This document shows, in pieces, positions 22,283 to 32,269 of a DNA stretch of 64,000 nucleotides. Under the pieces are notes generated by a model. That model saw only the letters and a list, made by a program, of their open reading frames with translations, was not told the DNA's origin and did no database searches. The DNA lies in the NCBI RefSeq assembly GCF_004011695.2, contig NC_082406.1, forward strand, positions 1,922,001-1,986,000, in the 5' to 3' direction. A program made the position numbers and the translations under genes. Origin of the DNA: Ascochyta rabiei (lineage: Eukaryota > Ascomycota > Dothideomycetes > Pleosporales > Didymellaceae). The first letter of the stretch is position 1. Each line of letters begins with the position of its first letter.

Positions 22283-24231
22283 ATGACACCCAATCCAGAG
22301 CCCTCCGGTTTCTCCACCTTGTCATTCAGTAATAGCACGGATCAGACGCGAGCTAGCCAACGAAAGGATAACAAAGGTCGCAAATTCTTTCAACAGATGC
22401 AACCAACCTTCTCGGTACATGTGCCAACAACGAACACCACAAAGCTTGAATTTCTGGACAATTTTGATCCCGCGAAAGATACAGTGGTTCGCAAGAAGGC
22501 CCGAGAATGGGTCAACAAGAACCGCGAGATCACCAACCTCAGCGGACAAGCAACACCAAAATCAAAACCCAAGAACGCTGCATGGAAAACGGAAGATGAA
22601 GAGAAGAGGACACAGCTGGCACGACGGAGAACTGCAGCTCCCGTGATAACAACCAGTCTTCCCAAAACAGTCGCCGCAAGCTCTGTGGACGCTTTTGGTG
22701 TCCTTCCGCACATTGGAAGGGATTTTGATCATATCATCAAGTACTGTAGGATCAACTTGGAACGAAAATATCTGCAGTCTGTGTCTAACGTGTTCAGTTC
22801 TTTCATCCAATTGCCCCGAAGAGATTCCATGTTCAGACGGTAGGTTGTCCAAGAATACGTGCTCAGGAACAGCACTAACGGCACTTGTTTTGCAGATAAG
22901 TATGCAGACAAATCCAAGCATGCTCTTGTCCCCTTCAAATACGAGAACACTATCCTGGGCAATATGGCTAAGACCGAGCTCACCTTTGTCCTTTGGCTCT
23001 ATGCTACGGTCATCATCCGTGATGGATCGTCGGGCAATTTAAACACTGAGGAGGTTTACTGGTTCTACAACAAATCTCTAAAAGTGATGCAGGAGACCTT
23101 ACAGAGAGAAACAGCAGCTGGGACGTTTTCAGACTATCTTATAAATGCTGTCTCTTGCATCACGGCTGCTTCGGTAAGTCCAGGACAAGACTAGTTCAGA
23201 AGCTTCTATAGTTGGAGGCATTGACTGACAACAACAGGTATTTTCTGGCATGTTCAAGACAGCTGTGCTGCATCGTGATGCGTTGGTTCGCCTTCTCGCA
23301 CACCGGGGCGATGGTGACATATTGGCTGGCTGGCAATCTACAGGTTACTTTACACGTAAGGCTTCGCAGTGGTATGTACACTCCCAACAGGAAGTCAACG
23401 TAGCGTTACTGATGTTTTGATAGGTGTGAAATTTTGGTCGCAGCACAGCTTGCGGAAGTACCGAAACTTCCTCGTCAGCCTCAAAGCTTCTCGCCGCTTC
23501 CTGATTACATCATTCTTGCAACTAAAGTACTTACCGCTACGACTCTTGGAAGTCTGCCACCGCTTTCCGAGCCTTTCACCGAAGTCATTTGCTGTTTGCA
23601 CCAAGTTGCCGTTTTTTACGCATCTCCACCACCAGACATCAAGATCGATGATTACATTATTCAGCCAATATATGATGTCCAGTGTACACTTTTGCGGATA
23701 CTAGCAGCTCAAAAGCAACCCGAGCATGGTTTCTCGGACATCGAAGTATTACTCGCCGAAGCTTTCCAGCTATACTTCTGGACGGGAATAAGAGGATTAC
23801 CACCTCAAACTAGGCTATGTGAGCTCCTAATATCTCGTGTCATGAAAGCACTGCTTCCGCTTCTACTCGAAGCAAGTACAGAGCTGTCCTTCGAAACAGG
23901 ACCGAGATTGGCTGCGTCGATTGAAGCCAAGCTTAACAATAACCCACATCTAATGGAAGCTAAAGACTACTTTTACCGCTTCCTTAGACATCCGCGCGAG
24001 GTGAACAATGCTATCACATGGGCATTGGCTCTTGGGACTTTGGTCACAGCACCGCTCCTTGCGCCTGAGCATAGTTGGTTCAAGCATCATTTTCAGTTGC
24101 AGTTGCGAGCTATGACTCTGGATCAGGACGAGGATCAATGGCTAGCCTTTCTCGGTCTTTTCCCGATTACAGATAGCTATCCCAATCCCTGGTTCAAACT
24201 GAAAAGTGTGTGGCGCGAACACGGCATCTGA
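22283..24231 (+). CDS. Fungal_trans_2 / DUF3468-type protein, likely transcription-factor-related
   Basis: Model: exons 22283-22745, 22798-22839, 22896-23173, 23238-23371 and 23424-24231, giving 574 residues. The introns are 52, 56, 64 and 52 bases, and all phases agree; the 42-base second exon is needed to keep frame. The start is the first ATG in a frame that is open further upstream. The N terminus has a FDPAKDTVVRKKAREWVNKN stretch, followed by a basic Lys/Arg region (about residues 80-120). The long C-terminal part is alpha-helical, typical of fungal proteins formerly called tachykinin family and placed in Fungal_trans_2. No Zn2Cys6 motif is present. Members are thought to be nuclear regulators; the targets are unknown. 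Confidence 0.8.
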
Positions 24232-24536
24232 AGGGCTCACGACTCAAATGGTCCTTCGCGCAAGTTAGCATTCTCCTTACAGCAACATCTCCTTACAGCA
24301 ACTACTCCTTTACACAGCTTACATGGATAGTGAGGTCAAGCTGCTATCGTAATGGAGAGGTGCAGTGCTTTCGGGTTGAGCTACTGACCTCTACCATAGT
24401 TGAACGACACACCCATACTTTGTAGTCTGGTCTGACCCCGCACCACAGAGACAACATAGGTTGCTCGAAGCCACATCATGGAGCACAGATACAACTCCTT
24501 GTTCCCATCAGTACCGCAAATTAGGTCTCTGCATTC

Positions 24537-25100
24537 ATGGCCGAGAATGACATTGCTCGCTCAGCCCCTCTGCCGCCACGGCTCTACATCAGAGAAACCT
24601 ACTTCCAGACCCCGAAACCTGCAGTCCCACCCACTCCAGTCTCGAAGAGAACTGTGACACCGACGGTGCGCCCCGTTTCCGGAACGTCTAGCCTCGCGGC
24701 GAAGAAGGATTCTCAGAGTGAAAGAAGCGTCGAGAACACGATGGTCTATGAGGTTGCCGAGACTCCAGACGTTACCTTCCAAGCGCACGAAACGGTAGGA
24801 GAATGCATGGGTGCGACATGGCGAGCGCTTCAAACACTCTTCTGTCCATATCCGTCAAGCGAGCTTGGCGATACCGAGTCAAACACCGCCCGTATGCTAA
24901 GATCTGATCGCCACTATTCGCCGTATGGCTATGGTTCGATCTCTGGGGGAGGCACACCGACATGCCTACCGGGCAGTGCCTGGTCATTGGGGTGGGCTCG
25001 TTGCTCAGCCGATAGCCCAGGGGAATACCATCAGATGAGCAGGCTGAAGAGCTTCGGCCTACAACGGACAAGTGTGTGTTGGTACGGACTGCTTCGGTAG
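24537..25100 (+). CDS. Small hypothetical protein
   Basis: An ATG-initiated frame of 187 codons. The start sits about 300 bases after the Fungal_trans_2 gene. The first about 115 residues are Pro/Thr/Ser-rich and look protein-like (RLYIRETYFQTPKPAVPPTP). The last about 70 residues are rich in Gly, Cys and Trp and may instead be intron or 3' UTR read through, so the 3' end is doubtful. No domain, signal peptide or membrane segment is seen. It could be a lineage-specific gene. Confidence 0.45.
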   Translation: MAENDIARSAPLPPRLYIRETYFQTPKPAVPPTPVSKRTVTPTVRPVSGTSSLAAKKDSQSERSVENTMVYEVAETPDVTFQAHETVGECMGATWRALQTLFCPYPSSELGDTESNTARMLRSDRHYSPYGYGSISGGGTPTCLPGSAWSLGWARCSADSPGEYHQMSRLKSFGLQRTSVCWYGLLR

Positions 25101-26421
25101 CACATGTACGTGGCTATGAAGGTGTCTTTGTTAAGCAAGGTAACCAACGGGCCGAGGAGCGTGCTTTGATATGAGGCAAGCTGCCCTTTGAGCTGAGGTT
25201 GGCATTGGGATACCATAAAGGGCAACAGTCTGACGACCATTGCGACAGGGCTACAGGCCAGACTCAGTGAAGATAAATGAGCTCTTTCCCCAATCTTCGG
25301 TTCTCAACTCACAAGGCGAGGAAAACATATACCATGCATTATGGCTTACGTACTGATGTAGACAAAATACAAGATGATGTCAGCGCTCTTTGAAGTGTGT
25401 CGCGCATGCCAAAACAAACGGCCATCTAAGCCTAGATGAGGTCACGGGAGGTTGATTACAAAGCCACAAGACGGATATAGTGACCGCTACTCGCGAACAA
25501 TCACCAGTCCACGGCCGGTGTTGAGGTCTGAATGTAGCTGAAAACTGATGTACACTTGAGAAGTCAATACTAGACAACAAAAGGCAAAGCGTTTTGCGTG
25601 TTCAAGGAGCTCTTCGCAGGAAGTGAGTCGATGGCAGCATGCGCTAAACTCGACGTGCCAGCGCAACTCCCATAGACCTGCATGAGGTAGGTGCTTTGCA
25701 GCGTCGCATATTGGCAGGTCAAGGCCAGATTCATACTTGTAGAAGAGTCATACTGCGCTCCGACATTATGGGTGCAGGAACGTTGCGTTTGGTTTCATTT
25801 GGAGTAACGTCAATCCCTCACCGCTAGCTTGGTAGAAGCCAAGATTTGAGGCTCGTTCGATCCAGCATACACGACTTGGCGGCTTCGACGCGCAACACCA
25901 GCCACCACAGAGCGCAGCCTTGAAGACGCGCCGCGCGCAACTGGATGAGAAGGGCGGTGGTGTTGCTGCGCCCTCTTTCCCACCAGGAAACGAGGCATGT
26001 GTTCCGAGCTGGGCTAGGGTGCGTAATCAGCTCCACCGGCTTATTGCTGGGGTGGCCCTTGTTTCGCGTGCTGCACGCCCTACAGGCCACAATGCTGATG
26101 CCTGAATTTGGCTGGTGGTGTTGATTTCAAACCCGGCGCACTGCAGCCGGTGCAGCCGGCCTGCCGCTCTGCTGCTCAGTCCGCCCAGCTTCTGCGTGTT
26201 CTCCGAGGTCAGTGAAGCCTATGTTTCGCATGCGCGAACGCAGGCCATCGTCTCCATCCACCTGCGATGGCTACGATGGCTGCCGAAACACGGCGCAGTG
26301 CTTTGCGAGAGGCTGCGCGAACGTGATGGTCCTCTAGCCAGTGCAGTGCTAGCGCTGATGGGCAGCTGCGCGGACAGTAACGCCCATTGGCTGCATTGCG
26401 CCGGCTGTGCTGCGATTTCGG
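25101..26421. other. Long upstream region of the bZIP gene, no gene seen
   Basis: Several short frames on both strands but none with convincing protein character. The right half becomes GC-rich and leads into the control region of the CPC1-type gene, whose GCN4-type site is at 26422-26428. Confidence 0.55.
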
Positions 26422-26428
26422 TGAGTCA
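26422..26428. promoter_or_regulatory. TGAGTCA site (GCN4/CPC1-type binding element) upstream of cpc1
   Basis: The heptamer TGAGTCA is an exact match to the TGASTCA site bound by GCN4/CPC1/CpcA factors. It lies 125 bases before the first upstream ORF and about 620 bases before the main start of the bZIP gene. In other fungi the corresponding genes are autoregulated through such sites, so positive feedback is a reasonable inference here. Confidence 0.7.
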
Positions 26429-26552
26429 GAGTGAAGGTGGCTTGGCACGCTCGCTTCCTCGCAAGTTTAAATGCCCCGCCTTCCCTTGCTGCCTGGTTCT
26501 GCTCTCATCCTCCCCACTCACACACAACATACGCCAAGACAGTCACATCAAC

Positions 26553-26567
26553 ATGGCTGCCTTCTAA
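26553..26567 (+). promoter_or_regulatory. uORF1 of the cpc1 leader (MAAF-stop)
   Basis: A four-codon ORF (ATG GCT GCC TTC TAA) with A at -3 and G at +4, a good initiation context. A tiny first uORF like this is the permissive, reinitiation-promoting element in GCN4, cpc-1 and cpcA leaders. Its order before a longer uORF and the main ORF matches that scheme. Confidence 0.8.
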
Positions 26568-26738
26568 GCGTCTCGCGCCCGTCACTCTGGACCCAACAAT
26601 AAACACCCCACCCATTCAACTCCCCCCCTCAGAGACTTCCTTTTTGGAACCTCTGAACTATAGCCCCGCCTCGCGCAGCTCCAGTTCGCCTTCCACAATC
26701 GACTTCACGTCGGTCACCACGGCTTCTCACCAGTCACC

Positions 26739-26891
26739 ATGGCTCTCTTCACCAGCTCCCCACGCCTATCGGCATCAACTGAATACGACATCACACGACC
26801 TCGCGCATCCGCAGACGGACTTTGTGCTCTACGACCAACCAGCTCAGCCCCGTCGAGCACCCAGCGCTCCTCAGCCTGCTCGTACGTTTAA
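26739..26891 (+). promoter_or_regulatory. uORF2 of the cpc1 leader (50 codons)
   Basis: ATG in strong context (TCACCATGG) followed by 50 codons and TAA, in a different frame from the main ORF and ending 154 bases before its ATG. In the related cpc-1/cpcA leaders the second, longer uORF blocks translation of the factor unless amino acids are scarce. The same role is inferred from position and context. Confidence 0.75.
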
Positions 26892-27045
26892 CAACGGCCA
26901 GCGCTTTTACGCAAATTCTGCCCCATCATCCACCACAGAATTCCAGCAGCCCTTGTCCCGACAACGTCCCCCGGTCCCCTTGTTTTCCAGCTCTAGCAAT
27001 AACATCCTCCCACATTCACAACAACAACTGCCAAACGTCGCAAAC

Positions 27046-27828
27046 ATGGCAGGTAAGGACGGTCCCTTCAGCCAGTACTCTCACATGCTCACACATGTCG
27101 CAGACCTGCACAGCAACAACTCCTTTGATTCGGGCGCCAGCCTGATGCCCGCCTTCCAGGCCGGCGGCTTCACTTTGGAGCAGGTGTCTGCGTTCACCGC
27201 GATCAACGACCCTTCGGTCGCATCCGGCTCCACGCGCACCGTGTCTCCCAAGGACATCTTCGCCGATGCTTTTGGCTCTGCACCCCCATCCGCGGCGTTT
27301 ACCAACCTGACCTCGCCCGACATTGATGCCTCGCCCTTCATCAACGACAGCTTCGAGACCTCACCCATGTTCCAGGGTGAGCCTATGCTGACTAACACAA
27401 ACGACTGGTTCTCTCTGTTTCCCGAAGAGGAGAACAGGCTTCATGAAGTCAAGTACGCTCCTGCGATGCCGCTGCCCATGGAGCGCACCGTCAGCAGTCA
27501 GTCTATGGAGCGATCCGGCTCCTCCAGCATGGGATCGCCAATTGTCTTGGACACCAGCTCGTTCCGAAGGAAGTCGTCCGTCACTAACTCGCCCGCCACC
27601 AACGGCATCAGCAAGTCTCGTCGACGCAAGGGAGCCCTCCCTGCAATCACTGTCGATCCCAACGACAAGATTGCCTTGAAGCGGGCGCGTAACACGCTTG
27701 CCGCTCGTGAGTCTCGACAGAGGAAGTTCGACCACGTGTCGGAGCTGGAGGCCCGCAACGCAGACCTTGAGGCTGAAATCGAAAAGTGGAAGAACATTGC
27801 TCTAGCTCATGGTTACACAGGAGCATGA
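27046..27828 (+). CDS. cpc1: bZIP transcription factor of the GCN4/CPC1/CpcA type (cross-pathway control)
   Basis: An intron-less model of 260 residues, close to the size of Neurospora CPC1 and Aspergillus CpcA. The acidic activation region includes NTNDWFSLFPEEENRLHEV (about residues 118-138). The C terminus is a GCN4-type bZIP: basic region KRARNTLAARESRQRKFDHV at about residues 210-229, followed by heptad-spaced leucines (SELEARNADLEAEIEKW). The factor activates amino-acid biosynthesis genes in the nucleus on amino-acid starvation through TGASTCA sites. The same frame is open back to 26431 but has no earlier ATG. The two uORFs and the promoter site support this start. The open, Ser/Pro/Gln-rich upstream frame (about 26570-27045) is curious and could encode an N-terminal extension if a non-AUG start or upstream splice is used. 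Confidence 0.88.
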   Translation: MAGKDGPFSQYSHMLTHVADLHSNNSFDSGASLMPAFQAGGFTLEQVSAFTAINDPSVASGSTRTVSPKDIFADAFGSAPPSAAFTNLTSPDIDASPFINDSFETSPMFQGEPMLTNTNDWFSLFPEEENRLHEVKYAPAMPLPMERTVSSQSMERSGSSSMGSPIVLDTSSFRRKSSVTNSPATNGISKSRRRKGALPAITVDPNDKIALKRARNTLAARESRQRKFDHVSELEARNADLEAEIEKWKNIALAHGYTGA

Positions 27829-30630
27829 ATCTCCGTCCCCCTCGTACCCAGTTACCGGTGGCCTTTAGGAGCTGGTGAAGACCAGCTAGCCTTTTGGTAA
27901 AAGTTTTCATTTCATGTTGTCTGGACTTACTGCTGTTCACACATGTACCTCGCCTTGGTTGGCTGATGGTTATTGTGTCGCATTTTCTTCGTCGATAATG
28001 TTTACCGCCGGAGTGCAGTCTCCCTCGTCCTGACTTGGTTGATCCGACTCCTCCTGGCGCGAGTGAGAATGGTTTGTCGATGCTTTTGTTTCTGATCTGC
28101 AACTGCCTGTCCTTATCTATGTTGATAGCAGAATGCTCCTTGTGAAGCCTTTTGTCTCTTTAAATATACCTCTTTACCTACCACAACCATGACTCCTGCT
28201 GTGATTCCCAGTTTTGCGATGAGTCGTCTGAGCCGTCCGACATTCGGTGACTGATCGCTTACCGTACCGCTGTCTAACGCAGTGCACTCTTATCGCCGAG
28301 TTCAGGAGCTGTTCGGACATGAAGCGAACGTTGGACACGAATGTACATATACATGTCTACGGGAGATAGTCGCATCCGACATGCGAAAGGTCCCCAAGCC
28401 CACGGGCAGACAAACCACCGCAAGGTATCACGTCTAGGTTGGATTTTTATTTGGGACTTATCGGCGGCCTCCAGGCTCAACTGTAAGGTTGAGTGTGACG
28501 TGCCTTGGCTCGTGCTTACGAATTCATAGCAACAACCATCCGTAATAGCTACACCTGATTAGGACTATACACATGTACATTGATTTACACATCAGCCTCA
28601 ACACCAAACGCCGTAGAGCGAGACATCACTACTAGCCAGCCCCTGGTGTTACTGAGCAAACCTAATGTCACTAGGAGTCTCAAGGCCAGGGAGCGCGACC
28701 TGGTTCACAAGCTGTGGCTGTCCACTGCAGACGACAAGACCTGGTGTCTAAGGAACGTAACTGACCACCAGGCCTTCGCGGCCAGGTTTGTAGATGGCGT
28801 CGGCTTGATGGACTCTCCAGTGAAGCGCGAAAACTGCGGCAAGATATCGCAGACCCCGGACACACATATGTTCGAAGGCACTGGAGGGCGCCTATCCATG
28901 GAACTCACAAGAACAAAGAAGAATGCACGTGGGAGAAGTCGGATAGCAAACAGAAACGGATTTGCGATGCATGCATCAGGAACTCTCGCATCCGTGTACG
29001 CATTGTTTGGCACCAAGGAAAATTTGTGGTCGCATCGTTTCCTTACTAATAGGGTAAACACTTGGCCTATCTGGGCCCTTTTCCAGCACTGATGATGCCT
29101 ACAATGCTCTATTCATGTTGAAAACTCAACCATTGCTTATAGTGGCTGTCGTTAGTAAAATGTATGGCAGATCTGTAAGCTTGTGATACTGCTCTAATTT
29201 AGGAAATTTGGACTACTACGAATGTAGCTGCAACTTGTGTTAAATTATGATATATGGATTTGGTGGCTACATGCCGCACAATCATGGAGCGAAATGAAGG
29301 CTATCGCTTAGATCTCGAGGGAGCTGTACAATTAGACGTTCGATGATGTGCCCAATGTACGCGTGCCATGCCGATGTCATTTTGACTGCCGCAAACATAG
29401 ACAAGCTTTCCCCAAAGCTTCCATAGATCAGAGTTTACTCGGTGTAGTTCGGCGGATGATTCGAAAACTGTTGAGACACTACGAGACTACGTAGTATTTC
29501 CCCGGGTTCGTGATGCAGTCCTAGAAGCTCTGAGGATCTCCAGGGCATGTGAAGGTGTTTTCAATCTAGTCAGAATAGAAAAGTTGAAATCGTAAGTGTT
29601 CCACGGGCTCGATTCAGGCGACCAATCTCGCGATTCACCTTCACTGTTCCTTACCTCGTGCATATGCGCCTGACTAGATATTTGACACAATCACATGGAA
29701 AGACTCATCCCATCAGGTATATTAGGTCACCGTGTGCCATGTTACTTACGGAGCTCTTCATAGTCCCCACTTGCCTCACGCCGAAGGATGTCACGTGAAT
29801 TAACATTGCTTATCAATAGGATGAGCAAGGCCTTATGTGCCTGCGCTGTCGTTTAGGCCTATATCTTGTACATTTTCGTCACCAAAAGCAAATTTGCTCG
29901 TATTTCAGGCATTTGGCATCACCCGCAAGCTGCATTGATGTCGTCCCCTGATCCCTTTTCACCTTCACCGCGACATAGAGAAGCCGAGCTCGTAAGCGAA
30001 TCGGCCGTTGCGCGCTGGGTCCAAATAAGCGAAGTTTATCTTGAACCCAAAGTCTCCGTTACCTAATTTCGCAACTTTGGAAAAAAAAACCCAAACACTC
30101 TAGAAATAGGCAGCCAAAGAGCACCACCACTGCCTAAGCATATTTCAAACAGCAGTTGGATATTACCAGCGACCACTATTCGCTCTGACCGTGACACCCA
30201 GTGACGATACGTCTTAGCTGAACGGAGTCCGCGCCGCCATGTTGGTTCCTTTATTTGGCCGAGACGATCTGACCCGACACGCATTCTGGCCAAGCTGAGC
30301 GCTGATGTGATAGCCTCCAACATCGGGCGTGGATGTGCAGTAGTTGAGGTTCGGTTGGTCTTAAACCTATGCTTTTCAGTCGTACTCGACTAGCAATGTG
30401 TAGCTCCATGCTGGCAGATCCGCAGTTCATCTCAATGGTGAGCCGCCACCTGCTACATATGTGTGACCTCATCCACACCCAGGTCATCTTCCCGAGGGAC
30501 CTCCAGACCGGCTACAGCCGAGTCATCAGAGATCCCACAATCTACGTATACTGTGGAACATTCAGTGTTTCGAGTGCAGTACCGATCTTTACCGAGTGCG
30601 CGCCTGGTGTGGCTCGGGGAACTCCAGTAC
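27829..30630. other. Gene-poor region of about 2.8 kb
   Basis: The first about 350 bases are probably the 3' UTR of the bZIP gene. Beyond that only short frames occur. The best is a 170-codon + frame (28580-29092), which starts with TTG and has no recognisable domain, and an opposite-strand frame covers the same DNA. Neither is convincing. From 29100 to 30060 the DNA is moderately AT-rich. No RNA gene was recognised. Confidence 0.5.
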
Positions 30631-31388
30631 ATGCTGGCCGGGCTCACGATCACCCACATCCCAGGCAATTCCGGCAAGGGAAACTCTGGCGATGCCACAA
30701 ACGCTGGAGAGGAACTGTGGGTAAATTACTTTGAGGCTGCGAAGTGCAAGAAGAAGGGCATCAAAGCTTGCGTGTACGGGTACGTGATTCGTAAGGGAGA
30801 GGAACACTCGGTATCTCTCCTCGTGCTCGATTACGACAAAGTGTCCAGCGACATCGTCAACGAGGCGGCCCGGTCTACTGGAAAGAAGGAACCCATCATA
30901 AACTGCAAGAACTCCACCCAGTATGCACGACCAGTGTGGATGGGTCACGGATTTGAGCTCGGCAAGGCTGTCGTTTCTCCCGCAAAGAAGCGAAGCGGCG
31001 TGGACCATCCCTCACCCGACAGAGGAACAAAGGCCGAGTCGTGGAGCCACGCACAGTGGCCGACAACGACATCACAATGCCCAGGACCGATTGGAAGAAG
31101 CTCGTACAGGCTTACAAGGGCAAGGGTGCATTCGACAAACGAATGTATTCGCAGCTGCGCGCTGCCATCCAGATATACCGAGGAACGAAACACCTTCACG
31201 CTCCCTCTATAGCCACTTTGCCGCCTCCCTCTTCAGGGCTGGTAATATCTTCCTGTCATTTTGCGGGTGTGTTTAAGATTGATCAGATGATCTTGTTTGT
31301 TAACAACTATGGGTATGAATTCGTGGTGAAACCATCGCAGAATGCCTATCCCCATGCACTTACTAATGACCCGCAAGACCGAAATTAA
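30631..31388 (+). CDS. Hypothetical protein, possibly a broken gene
   Basis: Two + frames with protein character follow each other. Codons from 30631 include VNYFEAAKCKKKGIKACVYG and a GFELGKA end. A second frame from about 31023 includes RTVADNDITMPRTDWKKL. A 53-base GT..AG segment at 30970-31022 joins them in frame for a 234-residue protein. The donor (GTCGTT) is poor, so a frameshift is an equally good explanation. Coding-like sequence continues upstream to about 30370 in other frames, so the true start is unknown. No domain is recognised. Confidence 0.4.
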
Positions 31389-31645
31389 TGCCACCTAATA
31401 TGAATCCTGCAGCAGCGGACAAGGGGATGTCCAGGATCCTTCGAGCAAAGCGCACATACACTAGAAGGTAGGCCTAAACCAAGGATGACGCACCCAACCG
31501 CCCTGACTCAAAAGCCCAGGCGCCATCTTTCGTTATCTCATCCACATCCGACCTACAGAGCTTCTTAGCCCCAACGCTAACTCCAATGGACTCTAGTATC
31601 TTCTAGCAGGGTTACACAGACTCTAGCAGCCAATAAGAAGACGTC
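31389..31645. other. Spacer before the LTR-like repeat
   Basis: No reading frame of note. A TGACTCA heptamer occurs near 31504, with no gene in suitable position to relate it to. Confidence 0.4.
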
Positions 31646-31873
31646 TGTCAGGCTGGGGGGTTGTCACAGGACTAAGGGACGAGATGGCAAGAGGGAATAG
31701 GATGTATTACAGGTAAGGATAGACAAATTACTACTATACTAGAGTAATTCCTATATCTCTTATATCTTATAGGTAACTAGTAAGCACTAGTACCTAAGTA
31801 TAGCTGATAACAGGCTATAACAGATTAACCTAAAGCGTTAATACTCCTAGTAGGTAGAACTGCGTATGTTACA
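31646..31873 (+). repeat. LTR-like repeat, left copy
   Basis: About 228 bases beginning TGTCAGG and aligning over its whole length with 34385-34607 in the same orientation. Shared landmarks are CACAGGACTAAG / TACAGGACTAAG, TAGAGTAATTCCTA, AGGTAACTAGTAAGCACTAGTACCTAAGTAT and AACAGATTAA. Differences are largely C/T and G/A. The right end is eroded. The general form is that of a solo LTR. Confidence 0.75.
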
Positions 31874-31929
31874 ATTCCTACCTAGATGTAACTGGAACAA
31901 AAGCATTACGTGACATGCCTTACCTCTGC

Positions 31930-32160
31930 ATCTAACTCCTACGTAATGTACCCTACCTCTACCTCTACCTTGAATAGGTCTTCCCCTACCCTTACCTGCT
32001 TGGCAGCATCTTGGCATGATGTACCCTACCCGTACCCAACCCCCGCCCATTTACCACCGTACTCACGCTATAGCAACCCCTACCCAACCCCTACCCAACC
32101 CCTACCCACGGTCTATGCGACCCCGACCCAACCCTAACCCACGTGTGAGTAAACTCAACC
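31930..32160 (+). repeat. CCCTAC-rich telomere-like repeat, second locus
   Basis: Runs of TACCCTACC, CTACCTCTACC and CCCAACCCCTA cover this stretch. The phrase CATCTTGGCAT..GATGTACCCTACCCGTACCCAACCCC.. TTTACCACCGTA matches 4925-5030 apart from RIP-like changes and an insertion, so the two loci are copies of one dispersed repeat. It lies directly upstream of the GT15 gene and could be part of its promoter. Confidence 0.75.
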
Positions 32161-32269
32161 CGTTTACCAGCCTAATCCACACTCCTCGTGGTCGTTTTTC
32201 GAAAGTGAAAGTTCTTTTTCGGTGTACTTTCGTCTAGGTTGCACAGATCCCCGTGCAGCTGCTATACCC

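Noticed and set aside
22746..22895. Single 150-base intron in the Fungal_trans_2 gene
   Set aside because: Two introns of 52 and 56 bases around a 42-base exon keep frame, fit the usual intron size, and restore protein-like sequence (FLSSNCPEEIPCSD).
28580..29092. 170-codon + frame as a gene
   Set aside because: It begins with TTG, the first ATG is far inside, an antisense frame of similar quality covers it, and no domain is seen.
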